Assembly: GCA_049841135.1 (NCBI GenBank)
Contig: JASGHK010000006.1
Coordinates: 124,001 to 188,000 of the forward strand
DNA from: JACRCT01 sp049841135
Lineage (GTDB): Bacteria > Myxococcota > Myxococcia > Myxococcales > UBA5297
DNA: 64,000 nucleotides
Reading direction: 5' to 3'
In this document: positions 51,561 to 60,805 of the stretch, piece by piece
How the letters are laid out: each line of letters starts with the position of its first letter
Numbering within the stretch: position 1 is the first letter of the stretch
Program-made: the position numbers and the translations under genes
Notes under the pieces: model-generated
Seen by the model: the letters and a program-made list of their open reading frames with translations, nothing else
The model's database searches: none
Told to the model about the DNA's origin: nothing

Positions 51561-53690
51561 CTACCCCTTGAACTCGCCCAGCGCGCTCAGGATGTTCGTG
51601 TAGTCGTCGGTCCACAGCCTGGGCAGGACCGGCTTGCGCTTGACGCGTTCGAGGCCGTTGAACGCCGGCTTGTCGAAGACCTCCTTGGTCCGCGACAGGA
51701 GGATCCAGTGCGCCGGCTGCTCCAGGGGCGGCGTCTCCTCCTTCATCGCCTGCGACAAGAGCTCCACCAGCGGCACGTTCAGCTCCTGCGCGGTGCGGCG
51801 CACGACCGGGCCCAGGTCCAGCATCCGGTTGGAGACGTGCAGCGCGATGACCGAGTCCGGCGAGCGCAGGTGCGCGAGGTACAGCTGGAAGGCCTCGACG
51901 GTGAGCAGGTGCGCGGGGATGGAGTCGCTGCTGAAGGCGTCCAGGACGAACAGGTCGTAGCCGCGCGGGCCGCCCTGCGCGAGCTCGTGCTCGAGCATCA
52001 CCCGCGCGTCGCCCAGCACCACGTCCACCTTGGCCTTGGAGTCGGACAGGTAGCTGAAGTACTGCGGCGTCTGCGCCAGCCGGATGACGTCCGGGTTGAT
52101 CTCGTAGAAGCGGATCTCGTCCCCGCTCTGCCCGTAGGCGGCGAGCACGCCCACGCCCAGGCCGATGATGCCGATGCGCAGGGGCTGGCCGGCGAGCCGC
52201 CGCGGGTGGTTGGCGATGGCCCGGCCGATGCCGCTGTTGCGCGTGAAGTAGGTCACCGGCTCGCCCCGGTGCTCCACGTCCTGGTACTGCGCGCCGTGGA
52301 CGATCCGCCCGTGGCTCATCGAGTGCTCGACGAAGCTGCCCCGGTTGGCGCTCTCCACCTTGATGACGCCGTAGAAGCCGCGCGCCGTGGCCAGCAGCCC
52401 GTGGCCCGGGTTGCCCTGGCGCAGCATCACCTCGGCGACGAGCACCAGCAGCACCGAGGCGTTGGCGAGCTTGAAGAGCGGCGAGGGCCGCTGGCCGGGC
52501 GCGGCCTTGGGGCTGGTGGCGATGACCACGACCCAGGCGCCGAGGATGCACAGGTCGAACTCGAAGTAGCTGGTGAAGAGCGCGGGAGCCACCAGGCCGA
52601 CGAAGAGGCCGCCGCACGCCCCGCCGATGGAGACCGCCAGATAGAAGGAGGTCAGGTGCGCGGGCGCCGGGCGCAGCCGGGCCAGCTCGCCATGGCAGAT
52701 CATCCCGATGGCGAACAGGAGCAGCAGGAAGTTCGCCAGCGGCACCGCCAGGTCGCTGCGCACCTCGCCGAAGAAGAGCAGCAGCGCCATCGCCGAGAGC
52801 ACGCCCAGGACCGGCACGAAGATGAACCGGCGGTACCAGCGGCTGGACTCGAAGCAGAGGATGAAGGTCAGCAGGTAGGTCGCCAGCGGCAGCACCCACA
52901 GCATCGGGAAGACCGCCACCTCCTGGCACATCTGGTTGGTGATGGCGAGCAGCGACAGCGAGGGCACCGCGGCGAGCGCGATCCAGGTGGCCCACTGGCG
53001 CACCCCCGGCCGATCGCTCGCCGAAGCGGCAGGCGGGGCAGCGGTCGCCGGCGCTGGCGACGGCTCAGGCGTGGCCGAGAGCATCGGGGCGCTGCGAGCG
53101 CGCAGGGCGGCCGCCGCGCAGCCGGCGAAGAAGAGCGCGAAGCCCAAGGCGAAGGCCCAGCCCTGGACGCGCAGGCCGAGCAGCGGCTCGAGCGCGAACG
53201 GGTAGGCGAACAGCGCCAGCATCGATCCGGTGTTGGAGAGCGCGTACAGGCGCCAGGCGCTGCGGTCGGGGTGGACGCGCGCGTACCAGGCCTGCAGGAG
53301 CGGGCCGGTGGCCGACAACGCCAGGTACGGCAGGCCCACGGTCTGGGCGAGCAGGAGCAGTAGCCGCGCGGTGGGGTAGAGCCCGTCGGCCGGCTTCATG
53401 CTGGCGTCGGGGACGATGGGCGCGCCCCAGCGGAAGGCCCCGACGACGAGCCCGAGCACCGCGGCGCCCAGCATCGCCAGGTGCATCGCCGCCTGGCGCC
53501 GGGCGGGCTGGCGCGAGACCAGGTGCGCCCAGCCGTAGCCGGCGAGCAGCAGCAGCTGGAAGAAGAGCATGCAGGTCGTCCACACCGACGGCGCCCCGCC
53601 GAACCACGGCAGGAGGACGCGACCGACCAGCGGCTGGACGAGGAAGAGCAGGAAGGCGCTGAGGAAGATGGTCGCGGCGAAGAGTGGCAT
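51561..53690 (-). CDS. Membrane protein fused to a spermidine-synthase-like domain
   Basis: 709 residues from the ATG at 53690 (a GTG at 53735 is possible). About twelve hydrophobic helices (residues 1-445) are followed by a spermidine-synthase/SAM-methyltransferase fold with IGIIGLGVGVLAAYG (near 508), FYEINPDVIRLA and VVLGDARVMLE, and YDLFVLDAFSSDSIP. This is the 'fused MFS/spermidine synthase' family. Aminopropyl transfer is not proven. The TPR gene lies directly downstream. Confidence 0.8.
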   Translation of the reverse strand: MPLFAATIFLSAFLLFLVQPLVGRVLLPWFGGAPSVWTTCMLFFQLLLLAGYGWAHLVSRQPARRQAAMHLAMLGAAVLGLVVGAFRWGAPIVPDASMKPADGLYPTARLLLLLAQTVGLPYLALSATGPLLQAWYARVHPDRSAWRLYALSNTGSMLALFAYPFALEPLLGLRVQGWAFALGFALFFAGCAAAALRARSAPMLSATPEPSPAPATAAPPAASASDRPGVRQWATWIALAAVPSLSLLAITNQMCQEVAVFPMLWVLPLATYLLTFILCFESSRWYRRFIFVPVLGVLSAMALLLFFGEVRSDLAVPLANFLLLLFAIGMICHGELARLRPAPAHLTSFYLAVSIGGACGGLFVGLVAPALFTSYFEFDLCILGAWVVVIATSPKAAPGQRPSPLFKLANASVLLVLVAEVMLRQGNPGHGLLATARGFYGVIKVESANRGSFVEHSMSHGRIVHGAQYQDVEHRGEPVTYFTRNSGIGRAIANHPRRLAGQPLRIGIIGLGVGVLAAYGQSGDEIRFYEINPDVIRLAQTPQYFSYLSDSKAKVDVVLGDARVMLEHELAQGGPRGYDLFVLDAFSSDSIPAHLLTVEAFQLYLAHLRSPDSVIALHVSNRMLDLGPVVRRTAQELNVPLVELLSQAMKEETPPLEQPAHWILLSRTKEVFDKPAFNGLERVKRKPVLPRLWTDDYTNILSALGEFKG

Positions 53691-53735
53691 GAGGGCTCGG
53701 GCTCCCGCGCTCCGTTGCGTGGCGAGAGGATACAC

Positions 53736-53994
53736 CCGGCTCCTCTCGCGCCCGCACCTCTCTCGTCAGCTCGTCGGGAGCGGGTGGTGATGGGCTCGCA
53801 ACTCGAGGACGTCGTCGCTCGCCCCCCGCTTCCCGCGGTGAAGAGCCCCGCACTCGTCGGCCAGGGAGTCGCCCCTCGACCGGCTCGGGGTGACGGCAAT
53901 GAGAGAGGCCGGATCCGGTCGCCCGGGTCCGGCCTCCCTTTCGTCTGCGCAGCGCCGCCCCGGCCCGAGCGGCACACGCGGACGGACTTCCGGG
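53736..53994. other. Intergenic region with GTCGAGGGG-type motif
   Basis: 259 bp. Contains CCCCTCGACCGGCTCGGGG near 53872, related to motifs at 27010-27090. It should also hold the promoter of the membrane gene at 53690 and the end of the lipoprotein gene. Confidence 0.4.
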
Positions 53995-55471
53995 CTACTC
54001 GAGCTTCGCCGAGAAGCTCCCAGCAGCCGCCCTCGTGGTCGAACGAGTCGATGACCACGAGGTAGTCGCCGGCGGGGACGTCGGTGAGCACGAGCGTGGA
54101 GCTGCTGTTGGTGGCGCCACCCTCGTCGTTGCAGCCCAGCGAGCCGAAGACGTCGTTGGGGCAGCCGGGCAACAGGTAGAGCACGGTGTCGAAGTTGGTG
54201 CCGGGGTGGTCGGTGCTCAGCGTCAGCCGGGTCGCCGCGGTGGCCAGGTGCAGCCGCACGGCGCCTTCGGGCCGGCCCTTGGGATCGTAGGTCTGGCAGC
54301 CGAGCGGCACGTCCCACAGGCTGCCGCCGGCGGCGACACCGAGTGCGGTGACGCCCTCGGCGCTGGGGGTCAGCTCGGCCGAGGCGCCGCACCGGGTGGT
54401 GCGCAGGCTGGCGGCCGGCTGGCACTTGTTGGCCTTGCCCAGAATCCCCGGCGAGCACGCCAGGCTCGCGGCGCAGGTGTCGAACCCGCGCGGATCGCAG
54501 GACTGGCCGGAGCTGCGGCTGGGCGTCGGGGTCGGCGAGGTGGTCTTGAGCGTGCCGGAGTGGCCGGCGACGTCGCTCGGGGTGGCGGTGAGCTTGGGCG
54601 CCTGCTGGTCGAGGCCGTCGGCGGGCTGCATGCGGATGAAGAACGCGCCGTCCGCCGACAGGTCGCGGGCGTCGAAGTCGAAGGAGGCGAGGTCGGGGTT
54701 GCCGTCGCCGTCGGCGTCGATGGCCACGGCCTGGCCCTGGGCGTTCTGGAAGCCGAACTGGATCTTGTCGAGGTCCTCCTCCGGCTCGGTGCCCTCGATG
54801 AGGATGGACGGGCCGCTGGTGGTCTTGAGGAAGGCCAGCCGCGTGATCTGCGGGGCGACGCCCTCCTGGCAGGTGGCGGGGCTTCCCCGGCACGACAGGC
54901 CGGTGTCGCAGCGGGCGGCGACGTAGGTGGCGTCGCACTGGGCGCCCTGGGGCAGCACGGGCTGCTTGGCGATGGTGACGATCTGCTCCGCGGTCTGGCG
55001 GGCGTAGGCGTCCTGCAGCCGGACCGCGATCTTGGCGGCTCCGGGCGCCCGGTCGAAGGCGCGGCGGATCACCGCGGTGGCGGTGAAGCTCTTGCCGTTG
55101 ACCTGGACGTCTTCGAGCGCGACGGCCCCGCTCTCGGTGTCGGGCGCGCCGTCCTTGTCGGTGTCGAAGCAGGAGAGCGGCGAGCCGGAGGCGCCGAGCA
55201 CCCGGACCCAGAGGGAGACCGCGTCGAGGTCCTGGTCGCTGCCGGCGATGCTCAGGCGCAGGTCGCGGCCGGTGCGGCCGGCGACGCGGGCGGTGACGGA
55301 GGTGAGCTCGATGGGCTGGGTGGGGCCGCCGCCGCCGTCGGACTTCGAGGTGGTGCCACCGTCGACCTTGGAGGCCGGGGTGCCGCCGTCGGGGCTCTGG
55401 GGGCTGGAGGAGCAGGCGGCGAGGCCGGCCGAGAGGAGGGCGCAGCAGAGGGCGCTTCGAAGGGACCGCAT
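53995..55471 (-). pseudogene. Large lipoprotein with PPC-type C-terminal domain, one frameshift
   Basis: Lipobox (SAGLAAC) at the N-terminus and an Asp/Gly/Ser-rich linker. The middle has beta-sandwich-like repeats with Ca-binding style DTDKDGAPDTES and DADGDGNPDLAS, and Cys-rich blocks. The C-terminus matches PPC domains (FDTVLYLLPGC, GCNDEGG, DVPAGDYLVVIDSF). One extra base near 54024 breaks the frame. Removing it gives the natural ending GGCGSFSAKLE and a stop at 53995, about 491 residues. Function unknown; surface-exposed. Confidence 0.75.
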
Positions 55472-55602
55472 GGAACGTGCCTCCAAGAGAGGGCTTGGGG
55501 AGCGGGGTCGAGGGTGTGGGGGAGAGCGGATGGAGCAAGGGGCAGGCGCGTCGTGCACGCCTGCCCCTGGCTCACATCAGTGGCTGTGGGAGCGGAGGAC
55601 GG

Positions 55603-57198
55603 CTACAGCTCGCAGTCCGCCGGGCGGGCCAGCGTGCCGACGTAGATGTCGGAGCCGGAGCCGCAGACCACGGTGTCGCCTGCCTCGGCGCCCTCGATGG
55701 TGTCGTCGCCGTTGCCGCCGGTGAGGCTGTTGACGCCGGCGCCGCCGCTGTTGACGCCCCAGAGGTGGTTGGCGAGGTCGTTGCCGAGCACGGTGCAGCT
55801 GGCGGTGTTGAGCGTCGGGCACTTCAGGTTCTCGACGTCGGTGTTGATCTTGATGCCCGCCGTGGTGGAGGCGGTGTTGTCCATCTTGACGTCCAGGGTG
55901 GCGCCGAAGGCAGTGAAGTCGATGGTGTCGACGCCGGTCAGGCCGGTGAACGCGTGGGCGGCGGCGGTGGCGGCGATGACGAAGAAGGTGTTGTCCATGG
56001 TGTTGCCGGTGACGGTGCAGGCCGAGGCGGCGGCGCACTTCAGGTTCTCGACGTCGTTGCCGATGTTGTCCATCGGGATGCCGCTCGCCGGGGCGTGGAC
56101 GAAGCCGTCGTTGGCGGTCGAGTCGCCCATGGTCACGGTGACCGCGCCGAGGCCCGCGGCGGAGTAGTCCGCTAGGTCGGTGCCGGCGCCGCCCAGGAAG
56201 GTGTGGCCCTCGTTGACGTTGGGGAGGAACTTGTCGTCGCCGGCGCCGCCCTTGAGGACCTCGACGTCGTCGTAGAGCTTGTGGGTCTCGGCGGCGCCGC
56301 AGGCGAGGCAGCCGGAGCTGGCGGTGCCGGTGGAGTCGGGCTCGAAGGTCAGGGCCTCGGTGGCCGCGCGCGAGGAGTAGTCCGCGGTGTCGACGCCGGC
56401 GCCGCCGTGGAAGGTCTTGGTGCCGGCGACGGCCGCGGCGCCCGCCTTGAAGGTGTCGTCGTTCTCGTCGCCCCAGAAGAGGTCGGCGCCGGTGCCGCCG
56501 GTGAAGGTGTCGTTGCCGGGGCCGCCGAACACGGTGCAGGCCGCGGTCATCGCCGTGGCGCCGGTGCCCAGGTACTTGACGGCGTTGGTGGTGTCGGCGG
56601 CGAAGATGTCGGCGCCGCCGCCCAAGCTGAACACGTACGGGCCGTCGGTCTGCTCGGAGGGCGCCAGCGCGAACTGGATGTCCGCGAGCGCGTCGGAGCT
56701 GAAGCCGATCTGGTGCTCGCCGCTGGACTTGAGGCCGGCGGTGATGAGGTCGGCGCCGGTGGAGGAGCCGCGCAGCTTGAAGGTCTTCACGCCGGCGGTG
56801 GCGCCCCAGTCGACGAGGATGCCGGGGCTGCTGGCGGTGCCCGGGGCGAAGGTGCCGTTGGCGAAGTCCATGATGAGCGTGGCGTTCGCGCCGGTGGAGG
56901 TGACGGTGATCTTCTTGACCGTGGTCGAGTTGGCGCCGGCGGTGATGACGTCGTTGACCAGGATGTTGCCGCTGACCGGGTGCTTGGAGACCACCGCGGT
57001 CTCAGCCGCGGCGATGGTGACGGCCAGGGTGCTGGTGCCGGCGGTCCAGGTCGGAGGCGTGGCCAGGGCGGTCAGGGGCTGCGAGAGCTCCTCGATGCCT
57101 GGGACGTCCTCCAGGGGGTGCTGGTAACCGCCACAGCCAGCGGCCGTCAGGGCCAGGGCGATGGACGTCATGAACAGCCAACGATTGGTGCGCGACAT
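55603..57198 (-). CDS. Lipoprotein with RTX-type Ca2+-binding repeats
   Basis: 531 residues. Lipobox (TAAGCGG). Residues about 190-520 contain many RTX nonapeptide-like repeats: FGGPGNDTFTGGTGADLFWG, GGAGVDTADYSS, GGAGDDKFLPN, GGAGTDLADYS and GGNGDDTIEG. They bind calcium in a beta roll. Four Cys pairs (CLAC, CAAASAC, CPTLNTASC, CEL) interrupt them. Lipid anchoring means it is likely a surface protein rather than a type I secreted toxin; no enzymatic domain is seen. Confidence 0.8.
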   Translation of the reverse strand: MSRTNRWLFMTSIALALTAAGCGGYQHPLEDVPGIEELSQPLTALATPPTWTAGTSTLAVTIAAAETAVVSKHPVSGNILVNDVITAGANSTTVKKITVTSTGANATLIMDFANGTFAPGTASSPGILVDWGATAGVKTFKLRGSSTGADLITAGLKSSGEHQIGFSSDALADIQFALAPSEQTDGPYVFSLGGGADIFAADTTNAVKYLGTGATAMTAACTVFGGPGNDTFTGGTGADLFWGDENDDTFKAGAAAVAGTKTFHGGAGVDTADYSSRAATEALTFEPDSTGTASSGCLACGAAETHKLYDDVEVLKGGAGDDKFLPNVNEGHTFLGGAGTDLADYSAAGLGAVTVTMGDSTANDGFVHAPASGIPMDNIGNDVENLKCAAASACTVTGNTMDNTFFVIAATAAAHAFTGLTGVDTIDFTAFGATLDVKMDNTASTTAGIKINTDVENLKCPTLNTASCTVLGNDLANHLWGVNSGGAGVNSLTGGNGDDTIEGAEAGDTVVCGSGSDIYVGTLARPADCEL

Positions 57199-57779
57199 TG
57201 CTTACCTCCGTGCTCGTGACACTGCGAAGGCCCGCTCGACAGGCCCGGTTCGGTGTGCTCTTCGGCCGCTTATCGACGCGTTTGTTGGCGGTCCTTAAGT
57301 CCCGGTGCCTGCGTGCCAAAAGCGAGTCGCTGCTGCCTCAAGCGGGTCGGTTGCCGCCCACCCCACCTCCCGTGCCTTGCCTCTGGGAGCGATGGGTCGG
57401 GCGGCGTCCAGTGCAGGGGCCGTGCCCGCCATTTCCATGGCGACGGGGGGCCGCTCAGGCGCACGCGGAGCCGAGGGAAGAAGTGGCCGACTCAGGAGTC
57501 AGCGACGAGGGGCTCGCGCCATGAACATGACGCAGGCGAGGGTGCGGTGAGAACGAGGCCCACGCCCTGTCTCAGGAGGAGGGCGACGCCGCGAAGGATC
57601 GCGAAGGGCGGGGCGAAGCTCGGGACCGAGCCACTCGAAGACGCGCCCTGAAGGTGCTCAAGACACTCTGGGCCTGGATCACCGAGCTGGCGCCTTCAGA
57701 CCCGTCGACCACCCAGCCTGCGCAGGCAGGCTTCGAAAAGTCAGGCGCGGCTTCAGCCGCCGGCGCGGACCGCCGGCAA
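57199..57779. other. Long intergenic region with one REP-like repeat
   Basis: 581 bp without a supported gene between the RTX-type lipoprotein and apaG. It holds the REP-like repeat (57706-57764) near apaG's end and should hold the promoter of the lipoprotein gene. Small ORFs are Arg-rich and look like chance frames. Confidence 0.5.
57706..57764 (-). repeat. REP-like dispersed repeat, copy C
   Basis: Inverted copy of the repeats at 21561 and 43919: on the minus strand it reads GGCGGCTGAAGCCGC, then AGCCTGCCTGCGCAGGCT, then GGGTGGT. It lies just beyond the apaG stop. Confidence 0.8.
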
Positions 57780-58157
57780 CTAGTTGAGCGACTCGGGGGC
57801 CGCCAGCGCGAACTCGGGGATGGTCGCCTCGAACGTCGTCCCGTCCTTGCGGACCATCTGGTAGGTGCCACGCATGGAGCCGAGCGGGGAGGGCAGCGGG
57901 CAGAAGCTCGTGTACTCGTGCGCCTCGCCCGGCTCGATGACCGGCTGCTGGCCGATGACGCCCGGGCCCTGGACGTGCTCTTCGCGGCCGAGCGCGTCGG
58001 TGATGATCCAGTGGCGGCTCATGAGCTGCGCGGGGGAGGGGCCCTCGTTGGCGATGCGCACCTGGTAGGCGAAGAACCAGCGGCCGGGCTCGCGGCGCTC
58101 CGCCATGTGGCGGGCCGCGACGGTGATGCGGATTCCGGACGTGATCGCAGAGGCCAT
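57780..58157 (-). CDS. apaG: ApaG family protein
   Basis: 125 residues, nearly the whole length of ApaG: an early GIRITVAARHM strand, ANEGPSPAQLMSRHWIITDA, the conserved VQGPGVIGQQPVIEPGEA and YTSFCPLPSPLGSMRGTYQM. These are fibronectin-like beta sandwiches; the role in bacteria is unclear, sometimes linked to Co/Mg resistance. The ATG at 58157 has GGAGGTGTGCC just upstream. It is divergent from the rubrerythrin gene. Confidence 0.9.
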   Translation of the reverse strand: MASAITSGIRITVAARHMAERREPGRWFFAYQVRIANEGPSPAQLMSRHWIITDALGREEHVQGPGVIGQQPVIEPGEAHEYTSFCPLPSPLGSMRGTYQMVRKDGTTFEATIPEFALAAPESLN

Positions 58158-58316
58158 GGCACACCTCCTCCAAGGCCGCTTGGATGCACGCCGGGCGTCG
58201 GGGTTCCAGCGCGCGTCGTGTCCGGCGCTCCGCTTCCCTCCGGACGAGCTTGAAAAGCCCGAAGCGCCCCGCCAAGCTACGCCGCACCCATCACCCGACC
58301 AACAGAGAGGGAGCAC

Positions 58317-58817
58317 ATGCCGACCACGATGGAGAACCTCAAGGAAGCCTTCGCCGGCGAGAGCCAGGCGCGCAACAAGTACCTCGCGTTCGCCAAGAAG
58401 GCGGAGCAGGACGGCTTCGCCAACGTCGCCAAGCTGTTCCGCGCCGCCGCCGAGGCCGAGTTCGTCCACGCCTATGGCCACCTGAAGGCCATGGAAGGCG
58501 TCGGCTCGACCGTCCAGAACCTCGAGTCGGCCGTCCAGGGCGAGACCTACGAGCACGAGAAGATGTACCCGCCGATGCTCGACCAGGCCGAGAAGGAGGG
58601 CCACAAGGCCAAGGCGATGTTCGGGATGGCGATGAAGGCCGAGAAGGTCCATGCCGAGCTGTACCAGAAGGCGCTCGAGGCGGTGCGCGCGGGCAAGGAC
58701 CTGACCGAGACCGAGTTCTACTACTGCCCGGTCTGCGGCCACGTCGAGGTGGGCAAGCCGGAGAAGAAGTGCCCGATCTGCGGCGCCATGCCGGAGAAGT
58801 ATCAGAAGGTCGGCTGA
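58317..58817 (+). CDS. Rubrerythrin
   Basis: 166 residues. The N-terminal four-helix diiron domain has the expected ligand pattern (ENLKEAFAGESQARNKY, EAEFVHAYGHLKAM, GETYEHEKMYP and KAEKVHAELY with Glu/His). The C-terminal rubredoxin-like part has CPVCG (near residue 137) and CPICG (near 153). It reduces hydrogen peroxide with electrons passed from rubredoxin. Flavodiiron and rubredoxin genes lie 2-4 kb away on the opposite strand. Confidence 0.95.
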   Translation: MPTTMENLKEAFAGESQARNKYLAFAKKAEQDGFANVAKLFRAAAEAEFVHAYGHLKAMEGVGSTVQNLESAVQGETYEHEKMYPPMLDQAEKEGHKAKAMFGMAMKAEKVHAELYQKALEAVRAGKDLTETEFYYCPVCGHVEVGKPEKKCPICGAMPEKYQKVG

Positions 58818-58914
58818 TCGCCGCTGCAGCAACGGGGCGGACGGGCGGTAGATCTCGCCTGTCCACCCGCCGTTCAGCCGGGCGCGATCCGCGAGACCTG
58901 GCGACGGGCGAGCC

Positions 58915-59730
58915 TCACGGCTCCTGGCGCACGAACCGCGTTCCGTCGAAGCGCCAGGTGTGACTCTCGACCGAGTCCGCGACGTAGGTCGAGGAGGCCT
59001 CGTCGAAGGTCTCGACCACGGTGCGCAGCACCAGGCCCTGGTCGACGCCGCCCGGAGAGGCGGGGAAGACGAGCTGCGTCTCGGCGTGGAAGACGCCTGC
59101 CTCGGAGACGCGATCCGCCTCGGGGCCGACGATCAGGCGGTCCTCGCCGATGAGCACCGGGACGACCGGGTTGTTGTAGCCGCAGGCGTGGTACTCAAAG
59201 CGCGCCAGCGCGACGCCGCTCGTGCCCGAGAAGCCCAGGTCGCCCAGCCACTGCAGGCCCGGGGTGTACTCGTCATCGCCGTCGCCCATCGAAGTCAGAC
59301 CCGGCGAAAGCGGAGTGGTCGCGAGGCGCCGGCCGGCACGGTCGACGAGGCGCAGCTCGAAGGTCCGTGGCGTCGGACCGCGGCCCAGGAGGAGCCGGTC
59401 CTCACGGCCCGCCGGAGCCCAGGCCAGCGCCAGGCTCTCGAGTGGGAGGGCTCCCTGCACCTCGGCGCGGCGGACGACGAGTGACTGCCCGGAGCAGAGG
59501 CGCACCGCCTCGCCGCGGCGGGTGCGCGCCTTGGGGAGACCGACGACTTCGAGCTCGTCGTGCTCGTGGATCGAGGCGCCGCCGAGCGTGGTCTCGGTCC
59601 AGGCGAAGGCGGTTCCGCCGACCTCGAACTCGGCGCAGGCGCCGGTCAGCGCGCCAGGCGCGTGGTGGACGCGCTGGGCGAAGGTCAGCGCGGGGAACAG
59701 CAAGAGGATGAAGGCCCAGGTCGTCCGCAT
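58915..59730 (-). CDS. Secreted protein of unknown function
   Basis: 271 residues from the ATG at 59730. Sec signal peptide (WAFILLLFPALTFAQRV). The mature part is beta-rich, with CAEFEVGG and LCSGQSL Cys, and a repeated acidic SMGDGDDEYTPG. No family is recognised. An upstream start at 59760 is less likely because it precedes the signal sequence. Confidence 0.6.
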   Translation of the reverse strand: MRTTWAFILLLFPALTFAQRVHHAPGALTGACAEFEVGGTAFAWTETTLGGASIHEHDELEVVGLPKARTRRGEAVRLCSGQSLVVRRAEVQGALPLESLALAWAPAGREDRLLLGRGPTPRTFELRLVDRAGRRLATTPLSPGLTSMGDGDDEYTPGLQWLGDLGFSGTSGVALARFEYHACGYNNPVVPVLIGEDRLIVGPEADRVSEAGVFHAETQLVFPASPGGVDQGLVLRTVVETFDEASSTYVADSVESHTWRFDGTRFVRQEP

Positions 59731-59863
59731 GGCGTCGTCTCCTGGGGCGGAGGACAGCAACCGGCGGGCCAGGGCGTAAGGGCTTGGAAACAGGACGGCG
59801 CTAAAGGCCGACGAGGGCCCGGGGAGACACTGGCTGAGGAGGGGCGGCCGCAGGGGGGGGCTG

Positions 59864-60451
59864 TTAGATTTCGGCGCTCGAGCCCGGCCACTCCATGCGC
59901 AGCTTGGCGCCTACCTTCGAGAAGACGACGCCCAGGACTCTCGAGCGGACGGCGCCCTGTTCGTCGGGAAGGGCGACGTGGAGTCGCCCGCCGCGCAAGA
60001 CGTAGAGCTCGAACTCTCTGCTCTCCGGGTCGACCAGGAGCGCCTCGGAGACGTTCAGCTGCTCGTAGAAGGCGAGCTTTTCGCGGGACTCGTCTCCCTC
60101 GGAGAGGATTTCGACCACCAGCTCGGCGCCTTCGACACCCCGCTCGCTGGCTTGCTCGGGCCGGGCAAAGACGAGGTCGGGTGTGCGGTAGTCGCGGTCG
60201 GCGCTGCCCGGCCGGTACAGGCCGGTCGCATAAGAGAGTTCCAAGCCTCGAGCCTCGGCGACGGGCAGGAGAGCCGCGAGCAGCTCGCTGCCAAACCGCT
60301 GATGCCAGCGGGAAGGCGGCGGCAGCATGTGCAGCACCCCTTCCCACACTTCGTCTTGGCGGTCGGCGCCCGTGCGTTGGCGCTCCTCGAGCAGACTAGC
60401 GGGAGGCCTGAGGATGACTGCTTTCAGCACCACTTCAGGGCTCGCTCGCAT
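59864..60451 (-). CDS. Uma2 family (DUF820) nuclease-like protein
   Basis: 195 residues. Uma2 proteins have a PD-(D/E)xK endonuclease fold: here RTPDLVFARPE (Asp of the active site) and ELVVEILSEGD with later EKLAFYEQLNVSEALLVD. The N-terminus has YEVWEGVLH-like EVWEGVLHMLPPPSRWHQ. The true substrate is unknown; the family is abundant in some bacteria. The ATG at 60451 starts the conserved region. Confidence 0.85.
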   Translation of the reverse strand: MRASPEVVLKAVILRPPASLLEERQRTGADRQDEVWEGVLHMLPPPSRWHQRFGSELLAALLPVAEARGLELSYATGLYRPGSADRDYRTPDLVFARPEQASERGVEGAELVVEILSEGDESREKLAFYEQLNVSEALLVDPESREFELYVLRGGRLHVALPDEQGAVRSRVLGVVFSKVGAKLRMEWPGSSAEI

Positions 60452-60805
60452 GACGAAAGCATAGCTATCGACCCCGGGGCCGAGCGAGCGGCGAGCAGGC
60501 CAGGTGTGGCACCACTTGGAGAGAGGGAAGGGGGACGTCGCGGGCCCGGAGGCCCGCAGCCACCACAACCTGGCCCCGCCTAAGAGGAGTCTTGGGTGAA
60601 GACAGGGAAGAGAACGTCGCGGGCCCGGAGGCCCACGGCCACCAAAACCTGGCCCCGCCTAAGAGGAGTCTTGGGTGAAGACAGGGAAGAGAACGTCGCG
60701 GGCCCGGAGGCCCACGGCCACCAAAACCTGGCCCCGCCTAAGAGGAGTCTTGGGTGAAGACAGGGAAGAGAACGTCGCGGGCCCGGAGGCCTGCGCCCAC
60801 CAACC
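60452..60805. other. Intergenic region filled mostly by a tandem repeat
   Basis: 354 bp between two minus-strand genes. Apart from about 80 bp upstream of the Uma2 gene (likely its promoter) it is the 79-bp tandem array at 60535-60803. Confidence 0.6.
60535..60803 (+). repeat. 79-bp tandem repeat, about 3.4 copies, at the end of the flavodiiron gene
   Basis: Copies begin at 60535, 60614, 60693 and 60772 (partial). The unit begins ACGTCGCGGGCCCGGAGG, continues GCCACCAAAACCTGGCC and ends CTTGGGTGAAGACAGGG. GGGCC-CGGA-GGCCC can form a hairpin. Related single copies occur near 149-239. The last copy ends 3 bp before the flavodiiron stop codon on the minus strand. Confidence 0.95.

Noticed and set aside
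57253..57651. Small plus-strand frames in the gap after the RTX-type gene
   Set aside because: Arg/Ala/Cys-rich chance translations without ribosome sites or domain-like pattern.
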